From positions 2,698,447 through 2,762,446 of the forward strand of contig NC_050737.1 of the NCBI RefSeq assembly GCF_014529535.1: a DNA stretch of 64,000 nt, written 5' to 3'. Positions 37,212 to 51,071 of the stretch are shown here, piece after piece. A program made the position numbers and the translations under genes. The notes under the pieces were generated by a model. That model made no database searches and was not told where the DNA came from. It worked only from the letters and a program-made list of their open reading frames with translations. Each line of letters starts with the position of its first letter. Within the stretch, counting starts at the first letter, position 1. Source of the stretch: Bradysia coprophila. Taxonomy: Eukaryota; Arthropoda; Insecta; Diptera; Sciaridae.

Positions 37212-40200
37212 ATGTCTCGGCTAGCAGATTATTTTGTGATTGTCGGATATGATCATGATAAAGAGAGTAAGTTTTCCATTCATCTGTAAATAAACACACA
37301 AACATAACCTCAACGGGCTTTACATTTTCACACTTTTAGGAAGTGGAAATTGTACGGGTAAAATATTGCAACGTTTTCCCGAAAAGGACTGGCCGGACAC
37401 ACCGTTTATCGAAGGCATAGAATGGTTTTGTCAACCACTCGGATGGTGTCTGTCCACCGAGAAACAGGAACCGAAATTTTTCGTTTCGGTTCTCACCGAC
37501 ATCGATGCAAATCGGCATTATTGCGCTTGTTTGTGCTTCAATGAGACCGTTTCGATAACACCGAGTAAACCTGTTGATGAAGAAGAGGAGAATCTTACAC
37601 CCGGTCGACCAATGATCAGTTCTGCCGCATCCACCAATACAGCCACCATAACACATCACAGTATTATGTACGCTCCAAAGTGCTTGGTACTGGTGTCACG
37701 ACTGGATTATGTGGAAACGTTCCGGAATTGTCTGGGCACCATTTATACGGTTTACATTGAAAGCTTGTCGTACCCACTGGAAACGTTGATTGGCAACATT
37801 TTAGGTTGCATTCAAGTAAGTGAAACTGCGCTCGCGGTGTGTGGAGTCGAGACTCTTTATGGAAATGTTTTCTAATTTTTCCAGGTACCTAATGCTGGTG
37901 GTCCACAAGTAAGATTTTCAATCGGTGCAGGTGACAAACAAGCAATGCAGCCTCCATTGTCATCATCTTTACCGGTCACTGGAATATCCGTTAGTTCTCT
38001 ATTCCAGCAATTAGGTAAGTTTGTGTCCTTTGCATTTGTGATCTAAACGTTCATATGGCTAGTTTAATTGTGCATTTATGTGGAACGGTAATATTTACCA
38101 GTGTGACCCAGTGTCCATGTCATAGTTTAGTGGCCTCTATGCGTGAAAATATTTTCGCCAATTTCCCCGAAATTTCTCGAGTTACGTGGTTCGTGAAACT
38201 TTGAAAAGATTAATGAAAATATGTTTATGATGGGTGCTATATAGTGTGTACGGACTCTGTGTTAATATGTGATTTGAGTGATCATTTTTTATCAAATTTT
38301 ATGAGCTGAATTATTCGGCAAGGAAAGTGTGCTTGGAAAATGATGCCGCTATGAATACGGAGCTTAAAATCAAATTTAGATTGTGACAAATCGTTTATAT
38401 TCAAAAGAATTTGGCTTTGTTGGTCTTACATGGAAATGCAGTGCTTCGTTTCCCATTCCTATTTCATGAAAAGTTCACACAAAGACCGTCGATGATTTTC
38501 TCATATTTAGCATGAAAATGGGTGAAACGGTTCTTTCGCGAATACTTCACACTACACTTGCAATCGGTAGCAACATCTGTTGTCATGGAATCAGTGACTG
38601 ATACTTAATTGACGTCCTATCCATCTCTGGAACATTGTTCATTAACTCAAACTTAAAACGAAGTGAGACCTCCTATGTTGATAACCAAACTTTTTGACAT
38701 TGCAGGCATCAAAAATGTAATGCTGCTATTTTGTGCGGTGATGACCGAACACAAGATTTTGTTCCACTCCAAAAGTTTCACCAGGCTAACAGAAAGTTGC
38801 AGAGCCCTGACAGCACTAATGTATCCATTTCGGTTAGTTGATTTAGCAGGAAGAAGGACATAAATGTTAACGCTAATTCTCAATCAATTTCAGCTACAGT
38901 CACGTTTACATTCCAATCTTGCCGGCACCATTAGTCGAAGTTCTATCCACTCCAACTCCATTCATCATGGGTGTGCACAGTTCATTGCAAACCGAAATCA
39001 CGGACTTATTGGATGTAATCGTTGCTGACATTGACGGCGGATCCATTAACATCCCCGAATCATTGGTACCGCCGGTATCGACGCTACCGCCAGCCATTTG
39101 GGATGCCACTCAAAATGCTTTGACAATGGTCTTGCAACCGCATTTAAGCACCGCCGATATGGCATTCACTCAACCACCATCCACTCAACTCAATGCGAAA
39201 TCTCAGCTGATGCAAGATAAAGAAATTCGTGCCGTGTTTATGAGAATGTTCGCACAACTGTTGCAAGGATATCGGTCTTGTTTGACACTGATACGGATCC
39301 ATCCGAAACCGGTGATAACATTTCACAAAGCCGGCTTCCTGGGAGCTCGGGATCTTGTCAATTGTGATTTTTTGCTACGTGTACTTGATAGTATGTTCTT
39401 TACCGGTTTCGTTACGGAACGTGGACCACCTTGGAGACCATGCGACGCATGGGACGAGTTATATAGTGCCATGACCGATCTCACTCGAACGGAAAATCAA
39501 AATCCGAAATTGGTATGGTGATTGAGTCATTTGAAGGTGGAGAATGGTAACAAAGTTTCTCTTTTTCCTTCTTATTCCAGATTTTAGTTCACATACAAGA
39601 GTTAGCCCAGATATTATACACCAACGAAAATCCTAATTCACAAGTGTACACACAAAAAGTGCTTCGACCACCTGAAGGCGCCTATTCGCGCATCCACCAA
39701 CCGCCAATGAATCAAATCAACGGTCAGCTAGTCCAAGAAATCATCAACGAAGGGCTGTCAAAAAGTGAAATACAGTCGCGCTTCCTTGGCGTTCGCACTC
39801 CTCCGCGTATCGTTCCTTCCGGGCCAAGTTTGCAGACCATATCAGACGGTCGTTCAATAGTGAACAATACTGTACGTCGGTTAGAAGTACTTAAAACATG
39901 TGTCAACTGTATATTCGACAATAAGATTGCTGATGCGAGAAAAAGTTTTCCAGCTGTGATGAGAACCCTGAAGCAGCGAGATGCCCGTTTGACATTGTGC
40001 CGTGAATTGTCTAGAACGGTGCAAGGGAACAAGGCTGTGCTTGAACATCAACAATTTGATTTAGTTGTCAAGTAAGTTATTGGCTTCTCATAAATTACAT
40101 TTGTATCTTCATTGCCTACGTAGACACTAAACAACTTAAATCTTTGAACCTCGAACGTTTAGTGCAACCATAGCTCGTTGAAACATTCTTTATTTCCTTA

Positions 40201-43200
40201 TCTCAAATTTTATCAAAAAGTCATTGAGACTCGAGGCCTTGAAAGCGAATTACTAAGGTACACGTTTACATTTATCGACCGGCATTAACTAAACTTCTCG
40301 TGCTTTTGAATGCCACTTCGTAACATACTGAACAATCCTATTTGCATGACCCATACTCAACATTACCAAATTTTCAATATGTTGCCTGACTTTCGCCTTA
40401 TGTTCCAGATTAATGAACCGTGCTTTACAAGATGATACAACGATGGACGAACACGGTGTCGCTGCTGCACTGTTGCCATTATCAACGGCATTTTGCAGGA
40501 AACTGTGTACCGGAGTGATTCAGTTCGCCTATACGTGCATACAGGACCATCCCGTATGGAAGAATCAACAATTCTGGGAGGCAGCATTCTACCAAGACGT
40601 TCAGACGCAAATTAAAGCATTGTATTTGCCACGAACACCGTCACTGGACAACAACTATCCGTACAGGATGGGTGGTGAGTCGAATGAGAGTCGCGAAAAA
40701 CTGAGCCCATCGAATACAAAATCGATGATGGAATACCGACTGTCATCACTGTCCCGATCACAAGAACCGTCCGCACTGGAAATAGCTGCTGAACAAATGA
40801 GATTATGGCCGAACATGGATGCAGCTAAGCAACAAGAATTGGTTTCGTCCGAAGAATCAACACTGTATAGTCAGGCGATCCACTACGCTAATCGAATGGT
40901 ATCGCTACTGATACCACCAGATGTGAATAGTGGCGGAAAGGTGAAAAAAATCGACCATCATTTGGATGATGACACAAGTGTTTCGAATAGCGTTGTTGAA
41001 TCTCACAGTCACAGCGACACCCATTCTGACGAAGGATTCGAAGAAAGCGATCCCGGTGAAACAGGCAACATTGTAGCGAAGATGGTATCGAAATTCCTAG
41101 ATTCCGTGTGCACTGAAGGACAATGCACTGCTGAACATGTACGAAATCTTCACGCAATGGTGTCGGGCGTAGTGCACATGCATATCGAAACTTTAGATGC
41201 TGTTCATCGTGAGTCGAAACGAATACCACCAATTCAAAAGCCAAAAATTCAAAAACCGACGCTTTTGAATGGCGAAGTGTTTATTGGCGAGTCAATGCGT
41301 GTATATTTGCTGTCCGACGGACGTGAAGATGGTACGTCACCATTGTTGCCAGCAGAAGGTGCTTTGTTCCTAACAAACTATCGTGTAGTATTTCGGGGAT
41401 CTCCTTGTGATCCTTTGGCCTGCGAACAGAGTATAGTTCGTTCATTTCCGGTGTCATCGTTAACCAAAGAGAAACGCGTGAACGTTTTATATTTACCGCA
41501 CTTGGATCAAGTACTACCCGAAGGTTTGCAATTACGTTCGTGTACATTTCAATTGCTCAAAGTTGCTTTCGACGAAGAAGTGACACCCGAAAGCATCGAA
41601 TCGTTTAGGAAATCATTAAACAAAGCCCGATACCCGGACGATGAGTTCGGGCATTTTGCATTTTCTGCGTATGGTATTACAGCACAAACGCCACCTCACA
41701 AAGTCAAGGAGAAGAACGCAACTCTCAAAGGATTCGCCAAAAAGACTCTCTTGAGGACGGCAAAAAAGGCAGGCTTCAAGCAGAAAGGAGCTACGAAACG
41801 AAAATACGTTTTGTCCGGCGTTGATTTTGAGGACACGCATAATGTGAACGAACACAATGAAGAGGATGACGATTCCGACGAAAATGTAGACACAATGCCT
41901 AGAGTGACGATCAAAGATGTGGAACGGTTGAAAGAGCGTAGCTATGTGAAAGATTGGCAACGAATCGGTTTCGGCGAACCATCATCATGCTACCGAATTT
42001 CAACCGTTAACTGTAATTACAGTTTGTGCCGAACATATCCCGCCATCATTGTTTGTCCAACGAGTATATCCGATGAGTCTCTGCGATCGTTGGCTCGTTG
42101 CTACAAAAACCAAAGAATATCGTTGCCAACGTGGCGTCATCGAAATGGAGCCGTTTTATTGCGGGGCGCTGTACCACATGCAAAAGGTGTTATGGGTATG
42201 CTGAAGGGCCATCCACATTCGGCTAATACAACAACTGATTCAACAACAGGCCATCAAGAACAAGACCGATACTTCATTACGATCATCGAAAATATGCCGC
42301 ATACCATGACAGTTAAATATCCGTGGGAGTTATCCGACTCAAATTTAAGTATAAACTCGCTTCTACTTGCTGCTGAGGATCATCAGATCGCGGGAAAAAG
42401 TGACTTTTCCACTTTAACGCCGGATACGAATCGGAAAACTAACTCTGCATTTCACAGCGTAAAATCGTTTTCCAGTTTTACCGCCCGACCTTTGTATGGA
42501 AAGAACAAAAGATCATCGCTGAAAACCGGTGCCAATCAATTGAGAGATATCAATGAACGGGACAGTCTCCAGTACACATTTCAACGAGTTCCACTATACT
42601 TTTTGGGTGAAAAATCTCAATCCAAATCGGCACGACTATCGGAAATGTTCACCGAATTTATTCCAGTTGACTATACAGACGTGCGTCATTCCCGTAGTGC
42701 GTTCAAGAAACTCATGCGCACTTGTCTTCCATCAGTAGTTAATAATGAACCAGACCAAACGTTTGCTAAGCTGCTTGAACAGTCTGAGTGGCTGCAACAA
42801 ATTCGTGGATTATTGCAATTATCCGGAGCTGTTGTGGATTTAATAGACTTGCAAGGATCGAGTGTCACGTTAGCTCTAGAAGAGGGCTGGGACGTTACCG
42901 CTCAAGTCTCATCTTTGGCTCAACTTTGTCTTGATCCATTTTACAGAACCATCGAAGGTTTTCGCGTTTTAATTGAGAAGGAGTGGCTAGCATTTGGTCA
43001 CCGCTTCGGACACAGAAGTAATTTGAAGCCTAACAGCAGTTCCAGTTCGCCATTCGCACCAACGTTCCTACAATTTCTTGACTCGGTCCATCAAATTCAA
43101 GCTCAATTTCCATTGGCATTTGAATTCAACGAGTTCTACCTACGGTTCCTTGCATATCACAGTGTTTCATGCCGGTTCAGAACGTTCCTTTTCGATTGCG

Positions 43201-45776
43201 AATTGGAACGGTTCGATTTGGGCATATCGGCCATTGAGGACAAACGCGGATCTTTGAATTCGAAGCATGTCGTGGAGACATTTACCGGTTCTGATGATGA
43301 CACAATTTATCCAGGCGGGATACGTAATACGGGGTCCAACTCTCACAAAATTGGTTCGTCCATTTTCGATTACATCGACAGGCAACATTCAAAATGGCCA
43401 ATTTTCTACAACTTTATGTACACCGCCGATCCGGATAGACAAATTCTACGCCCACAAAGCTCTGTTGCTGTGTTAGAGTTATGGCGCTTTTATGTAGATG
43501 AAGAATTGGCTCAAGGTCCACCATATGACCCAGAACTGCTCAGCACTGATATCATTGACGATGAAGCCGAATTATGTGGGAAACAACTTAGACGGAAAGT
43601 CGTTACAGTCGGCTATGACAGCATGGACAAAAGTGATCCGGATGCATTTTCGAGATTGTTGGAAGAGCTACGGCATGCTGAAGCGGAGCGTGGTCTATTA
43701 CCTCAAAAATGGAGACAAGTTTGGGACAAATTGGAATTACCTCATTCAGATTCGTTGACCCGACACGCTTCATTTTCATCAGCTTTAGTACGTTCGCATG
43801 GTCGTTTACTGCATAAACGGTAAGAGCACACGATAGTTACGTGAATCATTGCATCACACATCGATTTTATTTCAGATCAACATTAGAAATTTTAATGCGC
43901 GGCCGCTTGTCCGGCCATCATCAAGAAAGTTTCTCCCATCCACACAGATTCGAAAAGCATTCATATACGACACCTACCCACTGCAATCACTGTGATGGAG
44001 TTTTGTGGGGTCCCATGTGGACCGGATTAAGGTGAGTAACCAGCAACGGCAACATGATCAGTCGATTTGACCAATTGAGTTGAATTTCGTGCAGGTGTAT
44101 GGACTGTGGAAATTCATATCACGAAAAATGTTCGGATTCTGTGCCGAAGAACTGTACCAAATACAAGGCGGTTGAAGGTGTGCCACAGACATTAACCAGG
44201 TCACAAGGTGATAACGGTAGTATCGCATCGAGTGCAAACACTGGCCAAACATCCAGTCAGCATTTCTACGAACAATTCAGCAGCAACGTTGCCGAAAATC
44301 GAACGCACGAAGGGTAAGCGAATGCTGTGATTCGTTGGTATATTTTTTTTTAATTCCATTTTGCTTGCAGTCATTTGTATAAACGGGGCGCTTTACTGAA
44401 AGGATGGAAACAACGTTGGTTCGTTTTAGATTCGATAAAACATCAACTTCGTTACTACGACGCCATGGAGGATTCGAATTACAAAGGACTCATCGGTAAG
44501 AATTTTATGCTCCGTATCATTGCCTTTTTAATGCGAATGCCTATGCTAACATATCCACTTCACCAAAGTCATTTAAATTCACCGAATTTCTAGCGAAGAT
44601 AAGAAGGTCAGACGAATGTTTTTTCAATTAGAAATTACTTATTAGCGCACTCTGATATGGTTGAAGTATGTAAAATTATCAATTTCAATTCCGGAGTTCA
44701 TGGGTCGGTCAGATGTGTTAATGTCTCGTTAAGTGAAATCAACAAAATTGTTGATTTATCTGTATGTCGCTATACGGTCAATTCTAAACTGAGCAGATTA
44801 TTTCTGATCATTTTGTCACTTAGTCTCACGTCAAGTAACAACCGTTTGAAAAGTCCGGGCTTATGTAATTGGACGCATTTTCCATTGGACTCATTTTCAT
44901 GATCCCTAGATAGGTCCCAGAAAAACTTTTAAAAAATTCCTCGATATGCTTCTAGATAGATAGTTATTGGAAGCTGATCGAAAACCAAATCAACATGAAC
45001 TTCTCTTGCGGAAATTTTTTTAGATACATGAACGGTATAGGTCCTGTGGATGGTATTGGGTCACATTGGGTTTAAAATTCATCTAAAATGAGATATGACT
45101 ATTTTTTAAATGGTAAAGATTTGACTACTTGTCGCGACTCCTCTGAATCCGAAAAGAAAAAGAAAATTAAAAAAAGTTTCCTCCACTACGCAAGTATGGC
45201 TGGTGACACAATAAATAGGGAAAATAAGTCCGGTGGATCGATCTGAAGACAGGGCCTATTTTTGGGAAATTGAATTTTCCAATTTGCCAAAATTTACTAG
45301 AATTTGTTATCAGAAAATTTGGCAAATTCTGGAAAATTTTGGAAAATATTAGCAAATTCTAGCAGATTTTGGCAAATTTTAGAAAATATGGAAAATTCAA
45401 TTTCCCAAAATAGGCATACGCTCTGCTTATTCCTTTTCTATTGAAATCTACTTACCACTCTACCATTCCGCAATTCACATCTAATTGGCTTCTTATTTAC
45501 ATTCTAATTAAATAATTATAAAAATTTAACCATCAGAATTGGCAGAAGTACAATCGGTACAATCGGCTCCTCCTGCCCAAGTTGGAACGAAAAAAGTGGA
45601 TGAAAAAGCCTTTTTTGATGTAAGAATGTCTCAGTGGTTTGAGTGGGCCTTGTGTAACGTAATTGTTTGTTTTCTGTCTACAGCTAAAAACGAGCCGTCG
45701 AACGTACAATTTTTATGCACTTGACGCGAGTATGGCACAAGAATGGATTGAAAAAATTCAAGCCTGTCTTCAATAG
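37212..45776 (+). CDS. Sbf: SET domain-binding factor / MTMR5-MTMR13 pseudophosphatase
   Basis: A Rab21 guanine-exchange factor and inactive myotubularin that partners an active MTM phosphatase on endosomes. Exons: 37212-37266, 37340-37815, 37885-38014, 38706-38832, 38894-39512, 39581-40071, 40409-43819, 43876-44031, 44095-44313, 44371-44495, 45537-45619 and 45684-45776. They total 5985 nt, 1994 aa, which fits the family. The start [18 protein letters not shown] is the conserved DENN N-terminus. Order: tripartite DENN (about 1-430), SBF2 linker region, GRAM (about 920-1010), myotubularin-like domain (about 1130-1660), C1 zinc finger ([17 protein letters not shown], about 1785-1835) and C-terminal PH (about 1890-1990, [10 protein letters not shown]). 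The catalytic CX5R loop reads LEEGWDVT, so both Cys and Arg are absent. The single 3411-bp exon holds more than half the protein. Confidence 0.97.
44496..45536 (+). other. Intron within the Sbf PH domain
   Basis: About 1.04 kb, between ...GGACTCATCG and AATTGGCAGAAG. It contains the palindromic element at 45254-45415. Otherwise non-coding. Confidence 0.8.
45254..45415. mobile_element. Palindromic MITE-like element in an Sbf intron
   Basis: GCCTATTTTTGGGAAATTGA on the left and TCAATTTCCCAAAATAGGC on the right are inverted copies (one indel). The interior is made of short related units around GCAAATTCTGGAAAATTTTG, in both orientations. Length about 160 bp. No convincing target duplication was seen. 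Confidence 0.8.
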
Positions 45777-45904
45777 GCGGTATGATGATGGTCAACAATT
45801 TTGTATTCTGACTTTGTTTTCTTACATAACTTATTTAAATGTAAATTAAATATTTTAAAGAAATGTATAGCGTACAACCATACCTATTGAATACTGATAG
45901 TTGT

Positions 45905-45910
45905 AATAAA
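45905..45910 (+). terminator. Candidate poly(A) signal of Sbf
   Basis: AATAAA about 130 bp after the Sbf stop, in an AT-rich stretch. Confidence 0.6.
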
Positions 45911-47370
45911 ACACAATTTTATTTAAAAAAACAAACAAAACGAAACCAACCAACAAACACTTAAAATTGCATTGATAAGTAGAAAATTGGGACAATTGGA
46001 AATCCAACTGAACTGAGCTGTGTCAGAAAAAATCAGTTCGCTGATTGACGGTGTGAGTAGTATGAGAATTTCTCGGATCACATTTTCAGCCCGTCATCGA
46101 CACCGTTGTCTGGACTTTTTTTTTATACAAATTGCTTTTCCGGCCGAAAGAGCGTTTTTCTATGTACAAAAAAATTGTTCCACAGTTTTTCATGCTCAAT
46201 GACATGAGATAAAGAAAAAAAAAACGAAAAACGTTAAGCGAGTGAATTGACACAACTTGCCGGATTATAATTCTACCAAAGTGGAAAGGAATCGTTCAAA
46301 AGGAACCATCAAACAGTCGTCACTTAACGACTCAAATGAAAGCTACAATTAATATCAACTGAATTTGTGTCTAAGTTTACTTCAGCTATGCGTGCTTATA
46401 AAGCCTTATTCTTACCACACGCATGTGTGTGACTATAAAAACCGTTGATTAAATAGCAGAACAGGTGAAGCAAATTTAGACGCAAGTTTGGTTGAAATTA
46501 ATTGTAATGTTTCAATGTCTGGCTACCTTGACAAGTCAAATTCTTGGACAGATTTGCTCTACTTCGTTTACTTCTACCGGTTTTACTTCAATTATAATTA
46601 TCATCAGCAGCACCTGCGGACTTGAAAGTGTTAAAATGATACGTAATTGTAACATGTCTTGTTAACCAAGAAAAACAGTACAGAGCACTCTCTTGAAAAA
46701 TTCTCTAAAATTCCAACATTTTCGAGAAAACAAATTGGAGGGGTTCGACAAAATAGAACAGTAAAAATCTTTTCTTATTCAACCTTACTAAGGTTACCTT
46801 AGTTCTAAGACCGTCGTTTAAAAAATATCAGAAACTCTCCAACACAATCGAAAGTGTAGAGAAATTGGAATGATCATCGGTCTAGATTAGAGCCATACGT
46901 ATATCTTCAATAGTTTCAATACGACTATCGATGATGGTTTCAGATATGTCTGTCGTATAAATCTAACTTCTTGCTCTGTTAAATATAACGCTAAATTCAG
47001 CAAGAGTATAACATTTTACATTCACCTTCACCTGCACGACGTCATTTGAGTTGCGGTGTGTTAATATATGTTGATTGGATGCACTTTTGTTTCGATTCGA
47101 TAAATCGACATGGTAGAACGTAATCAAACTCGGTAAAATACCAATGGTTCAGCTAAGTATTTTATTTTGATTAGTACAGTCAAATGAATCCAAAATTGGT
47201 GACTCAACTGTTGATCTTCAAATCTCGCTATATTTCTGTCGAATATGAATTCCATTCAAATGTTAGGGCATTGACCCCAGACGTCACTTTCACCGTTTTG
47301 TGTGAGCAGAACTTATCGGACGATGGAAAATTCCGGAATCAAACAGATATAAATCGGATTTTAAATTGCT

Positions 47371-47376
47371 TTTATT
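47371..47376 (-). terminator. Candidate poly(A) signal of Mau2
   Basis: TTTATT on the plus strand, 15 bp beyond the Mau2 stop. Very close to the stop codon, so the true 3' end may use a later signal. Confidence 0.35.
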
Positions 47377-47390
47377 CTGATGTCGGACTG

Positions 47391-49777
47391 TCACATAAAG
47401 TTAGGTACTGTTGAGACTGTAGGTACAGTTGATGGGCCTTCCATAATGGTCGGTTGATCGTCACTGTACCAATAAATCAGAGAATGTTCAGTAAATTTGG
47501 TACACTTAAATTGGTCTAGCAAGCTTTTTGAAAAGGCCAGGTGATTGTTATACGCCTCCGTCTCCTGATTAACGTCCTTCGACATACGATGTAAATCTAA
47601 ATGACAGAAGTAAATGTCGTAAAAGACCGGCTTGGTTATTGGTGTGCTATTTATATTTTAACGTTTACCTTTCAAAATGGCACTTCCCCACAACTGTACA
47701 TGAATATCTGGAATTTTGGATGCCAATTGCATTGCAGGCGTTACCATGTTCATACTTTCCTTCGAATTTCCGATGCTTAGAAAGACATGACTCAGTAAAA
47801 CCAACGAACAAGATGTCAGTCGATTAAGATCTTCAGCATTAGCCATCTTTAAAGTTTCACGCAGGAATCGCCTGGTTAAATGGATGATTCAGAATTAGAA
47901 TAATGCAAGCGACAAGAAATGAGAAACTTACTTTGCTTCATGAAAGCTGCTCTTGTGAAACGAATTTAATCCTTGAACGTAATAAAAGCCTCCCATCAAG
48001 GCCTGACTGCTCGATGACTGCGATTCGTTGGATACCGTATTAAGAATGGCCGTCAAGTCATTTTCTCGTTTAGTACGTAGGTAAACAATAGCTAAATTTA
48101 GGATAGCAAACAATTTCAAATCGCGCTCATTTGTGTCTTGAATGCAGGCTTGAAACTGCTTTTCCGCTTCCTCAAAGTAATTCGTCGACATGGCATACAA
48201 TCCGAGCAGACAGTGCAACTGGGACGAGTGTTTCTTCATCAAAACTTTATTCGACGATGCTAGGCAAACATCCCTCGCCATTGAGATCTCTTTTATGGCC
48301 ATGGATTTGTTGCCCATGACTAGTCGACACATTGCTATATGTTCCAGCAGAATGATTTGAAATACGGATAGAATGGGCTTGTCTTCTTGAACTTTGAGCT
48401 TTTCGATCTGTGTCAGAGCTTTGTCGGTGTATTTTAATGCTTTGTCCATGTATCCAGCCATCATTGAATGCGAAACGGTGACTAAATACACAAGAACGTA
48501 CAACTGCTCCTTGGGTAACCAAATGAAAATGTCCATATTTTGTTGACTAAAAATAACTGAGAACGAGATGGATTAGGGCTGATTTTGAGCTAGGATGCGC
48601 AATATATTTACCTTCGTCTGATGGCCAGTTGGGCGCCATTATTGTCTGTATGCTTTGTTGTAGTAGTTTCAAACACGGCTTTGCAGTTTTTACCTGACCT
48701 AGTGACAAGTAATGCCAGACCTGCACGTGGAGAAAGGAGATAATAATGTAAGTAAGAATCGTACAGTGTGCGCAGATCTTGGACCGCAGTAGTGGGCAGT
48801 AGTAGGTAAGGTTGTACAGACACATATTGTCAGAACTATTCCAAAAGGAATGTACCGTACCTACTGTTGCTGAAACGAAAATTTGAATTGACCTACTAAA
48901 GTAACTGGTTTACATACCTGCAGCACCAGAAAGAAAACCTTTAAGTACTCCTTTAAGTGAGTGCTCTGAATTGAATTGTCAATGATAGCACTAGCCTGGT
49001 GTAGTATCGCCAGGACGTCATTATTTTTCCGTTCGATCATTAAAATCATGGCTCTGCTCAGTAGAAACAGTACTTTCAGGTAAGTTGCATTCGTCTCATG
49101 CGTCGATTCAACACCCACAGCAAGCAATTCAGATGCAACACTGTACTCCTTATCAATGGCATGAATTTGCTGAGAAAATGTTTCCAGACAATTATTATGT
49201 GTTCGGTATGAGGGGAAGCTAGTGTGCAACTTACGGCCAGTTGAAAAAGTAATTTACAGTGCCAATGTTGATTGTGCTGTGACAGTTCAATAGCCTTTCG
49301 TAAGATTGGCTTGGCTAAAATGTTTTGATCTTGTTGCTGATACAATTGTGCCAGTAGACTAGCAATGTCGAACTTAACATCGTCGAAAGTAATTTTGTTC
49401 TCCGAAAGTTTCCACTGTAAAACCAAACATCAGATCCATTTATGACATTTTGCCAATCAACGTCACATCACAAAAAAAAAAACGAACTTACCGCCTGTTC
49501 CAGGTGACTCCTGGCCAAGTCAATATTTTTCGTGTAGCCCATCAGAACTTGTCCGATTTGAAGATGGGTCCGAGCCTCCATTTTCGGTGGAACGGGTTTG
49601 AATGTAAATAACGCTTGTAAACCTAAAACAAAACATCGATTACGGGAATCGGAACGAATTCCTTCTGCCGGTCAACTTACATTGCAAGCACTTTTTAATA
49701 TTTGGTGGATTCGATGTTCTAAAATATTCTGCAAGGCCGAGTAGAGAGATATAACATGCGTCTTGACTCTTGGCCAT
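47391..49777 (-). CDS. Mau2: MAU2 / Scc4 cohesin-loading factor
   Basis: Partner of Nipped-B/NIPBL (Scc2). Together they load cohesin on chromatin in the nucleus. Exons in coding order (minus strand): 49777-49681, 49622-49492, 49414-49235, 49169-48918, 48720-48612, 48556-47932, 47871-47669 and 47596-47391. Total 1803 nt (600 aa plus TGA), close to the human and fly length. The protein is an all-helical TPR-like superhelix. Diagnostic stretches are [66 protein letters not shown] and [15 protein letters not shown]. Exon 6 has two possible acceptors. The nearer AG breaks the frame, while the one after TTCTCAG (exon from 48556) keeps it and gives [17 protein letters not shown]. Divergent from Prp16 with a 1.3-kb gap. 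All family-conserved regions are present. Confidence 0.96.
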
Positions 49778-51071
49778 TGTATTTTTCCATTAAAGTTCCC
49801 CCGATCTCGATATGATGTAAACAATACTTTGATGAATGCAGATTAACGTAACGCGGCGTCGGCGGTTACAAAACAATCGAATCTAGACCGTCGTTTTGAT
49901 ACCCGAACAATCATACAATATTGATATTATCAAGTCAGAGAAATGGGAGTGGTGACATTTAGGACTCATTTCTCTACAAAAGAGCTAAACACGAATCACT
50001 GGCCGAACGAACAAGATTTCATCCACAGACATCGGGTTTAATATAAATATTGGATGAAATTTGACAATTCGTATGGCCTTGGAACAGACCTATATTGATA
50101 TGTTTCAATCGAAAGTAAACAGTTCTAACATAATTTGCCTGAACTGTAATTAACGAGGTCGATGTGCTTCAGGCCATTAACGTTAAGTAAATGAGTGGTG
50201 TTGCATACTTTCTCATATGATAATATCGTGAACGGAAAAATATTCTACTCTGCGTTTGTTAGTCCTAGTTCCTAATCTCATTTGAATTTAAAGCACTTAC
50301 TATTAGAGCTAGTTGTGAGAAAGCATTTTTTTTTAATGTCATTTATTATTATCATTCCAGTAGAAATAATGTGCGGAATACAATTCAGTCCAATACTATA
50401 ATATTATCGCGTATATACAGCTCAATTATTTCGCGTAGCCATGGTTTAAATACATGTTTTATACATATACCTACCCTTGGTTTGTAGAACGTTTCTGAAC
50501 ATTTCTTTCTACATTTGAAAAATTTTAAACAAATATTGGTCGAAAATAGCGCAGTCAAACTGAACTACATCTAAGGATATATGGGTATTACTGGCTATTT
50601 ATTTAGAGAGCAATGTAAATGTGACAGATGATTAATTACAACTCGAATTTTCATTAACAAATTGCAATTTATGAATGAAAATTCGAGTTGTAATTACGCA
50701 TCTGTCACATTTACATTGCTATCTAAATGGCCAGTTAGAGACTTTCGGATATTTCAGAAAATTTAGAGTATTTTATATAGAGTAGGAGTAAAATAACTCA
50801 ACACCCTCATGGCTACGTTGTCTCATAAAACCCTAAAGCATCAACTAACTACATTTGTCATACCAAATTTGTGGAACCCCTTAGATACAGAAGGAACTGT
50901 TTTACAATTCAATTCTACCAACTGAAAAAACAAAAAATCTACAGTCACAATCGTCACAATGCAAGCATCAAATGTCAAATAATGACAAATAGAAGAAATT
51001 GGAGGTTATAGACGTGAGATTCGTAATGTTTATGTTGCATTCTATTCGGTAAACATCCAACATTGAGACAA
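49778..51071. other. Divergent promoter region of Mau2 and Prp16/DHX38
   Basis: About 1.3 kb shared upstream of both genes. It contains the palindromic element at 50591-50734. No confident TATA box. The rest is AT-rich and without coding character. Confidence 0.65.
50591..50734. mobile_element. Long-hairpin MITE between Mau2 and Prp16
   Basis: CTGGCTATTTATTTAGAGAG and its continuation (CAATGTAAATGTGACAGATG then AATTACAACTCGAATTTTCATT) are mirrored on the right, ending GCTATCTAAATGGCCAG. Arms are about 65 bp with a loop of about 12 bp and few mismatches, most at the outer ends. TA or TTA lies on both sides. The RNA form would be a very stable hairpin. Confidence 0.85.

Larger units (their letters stand above)
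45777..47390. other. Convergent intergenic region between Sbf and Mau2
   Basis: Sbf ends at 45776 (+) and Mau2 ends at 47391 (-). Apart from the two poly(A) signals I see no gene, strong hairpin or tandem repeat in these 1.6 kb. Confidence 0.65.

Noticed and set aside
51063-51071. Upstream extension of the Prp16 frame
   Set aside because: The codon at 51063 is TTG; the first ATG is at 51072 and gives the expected start context.
20498-51071. A functional cell-division gene cluster (cen, Vps4, Sbf, Mau2)
   Set aside because: Mixed strands, separate promoters and large gaps. Shared theme is likely coincidence among housekeeping genes.
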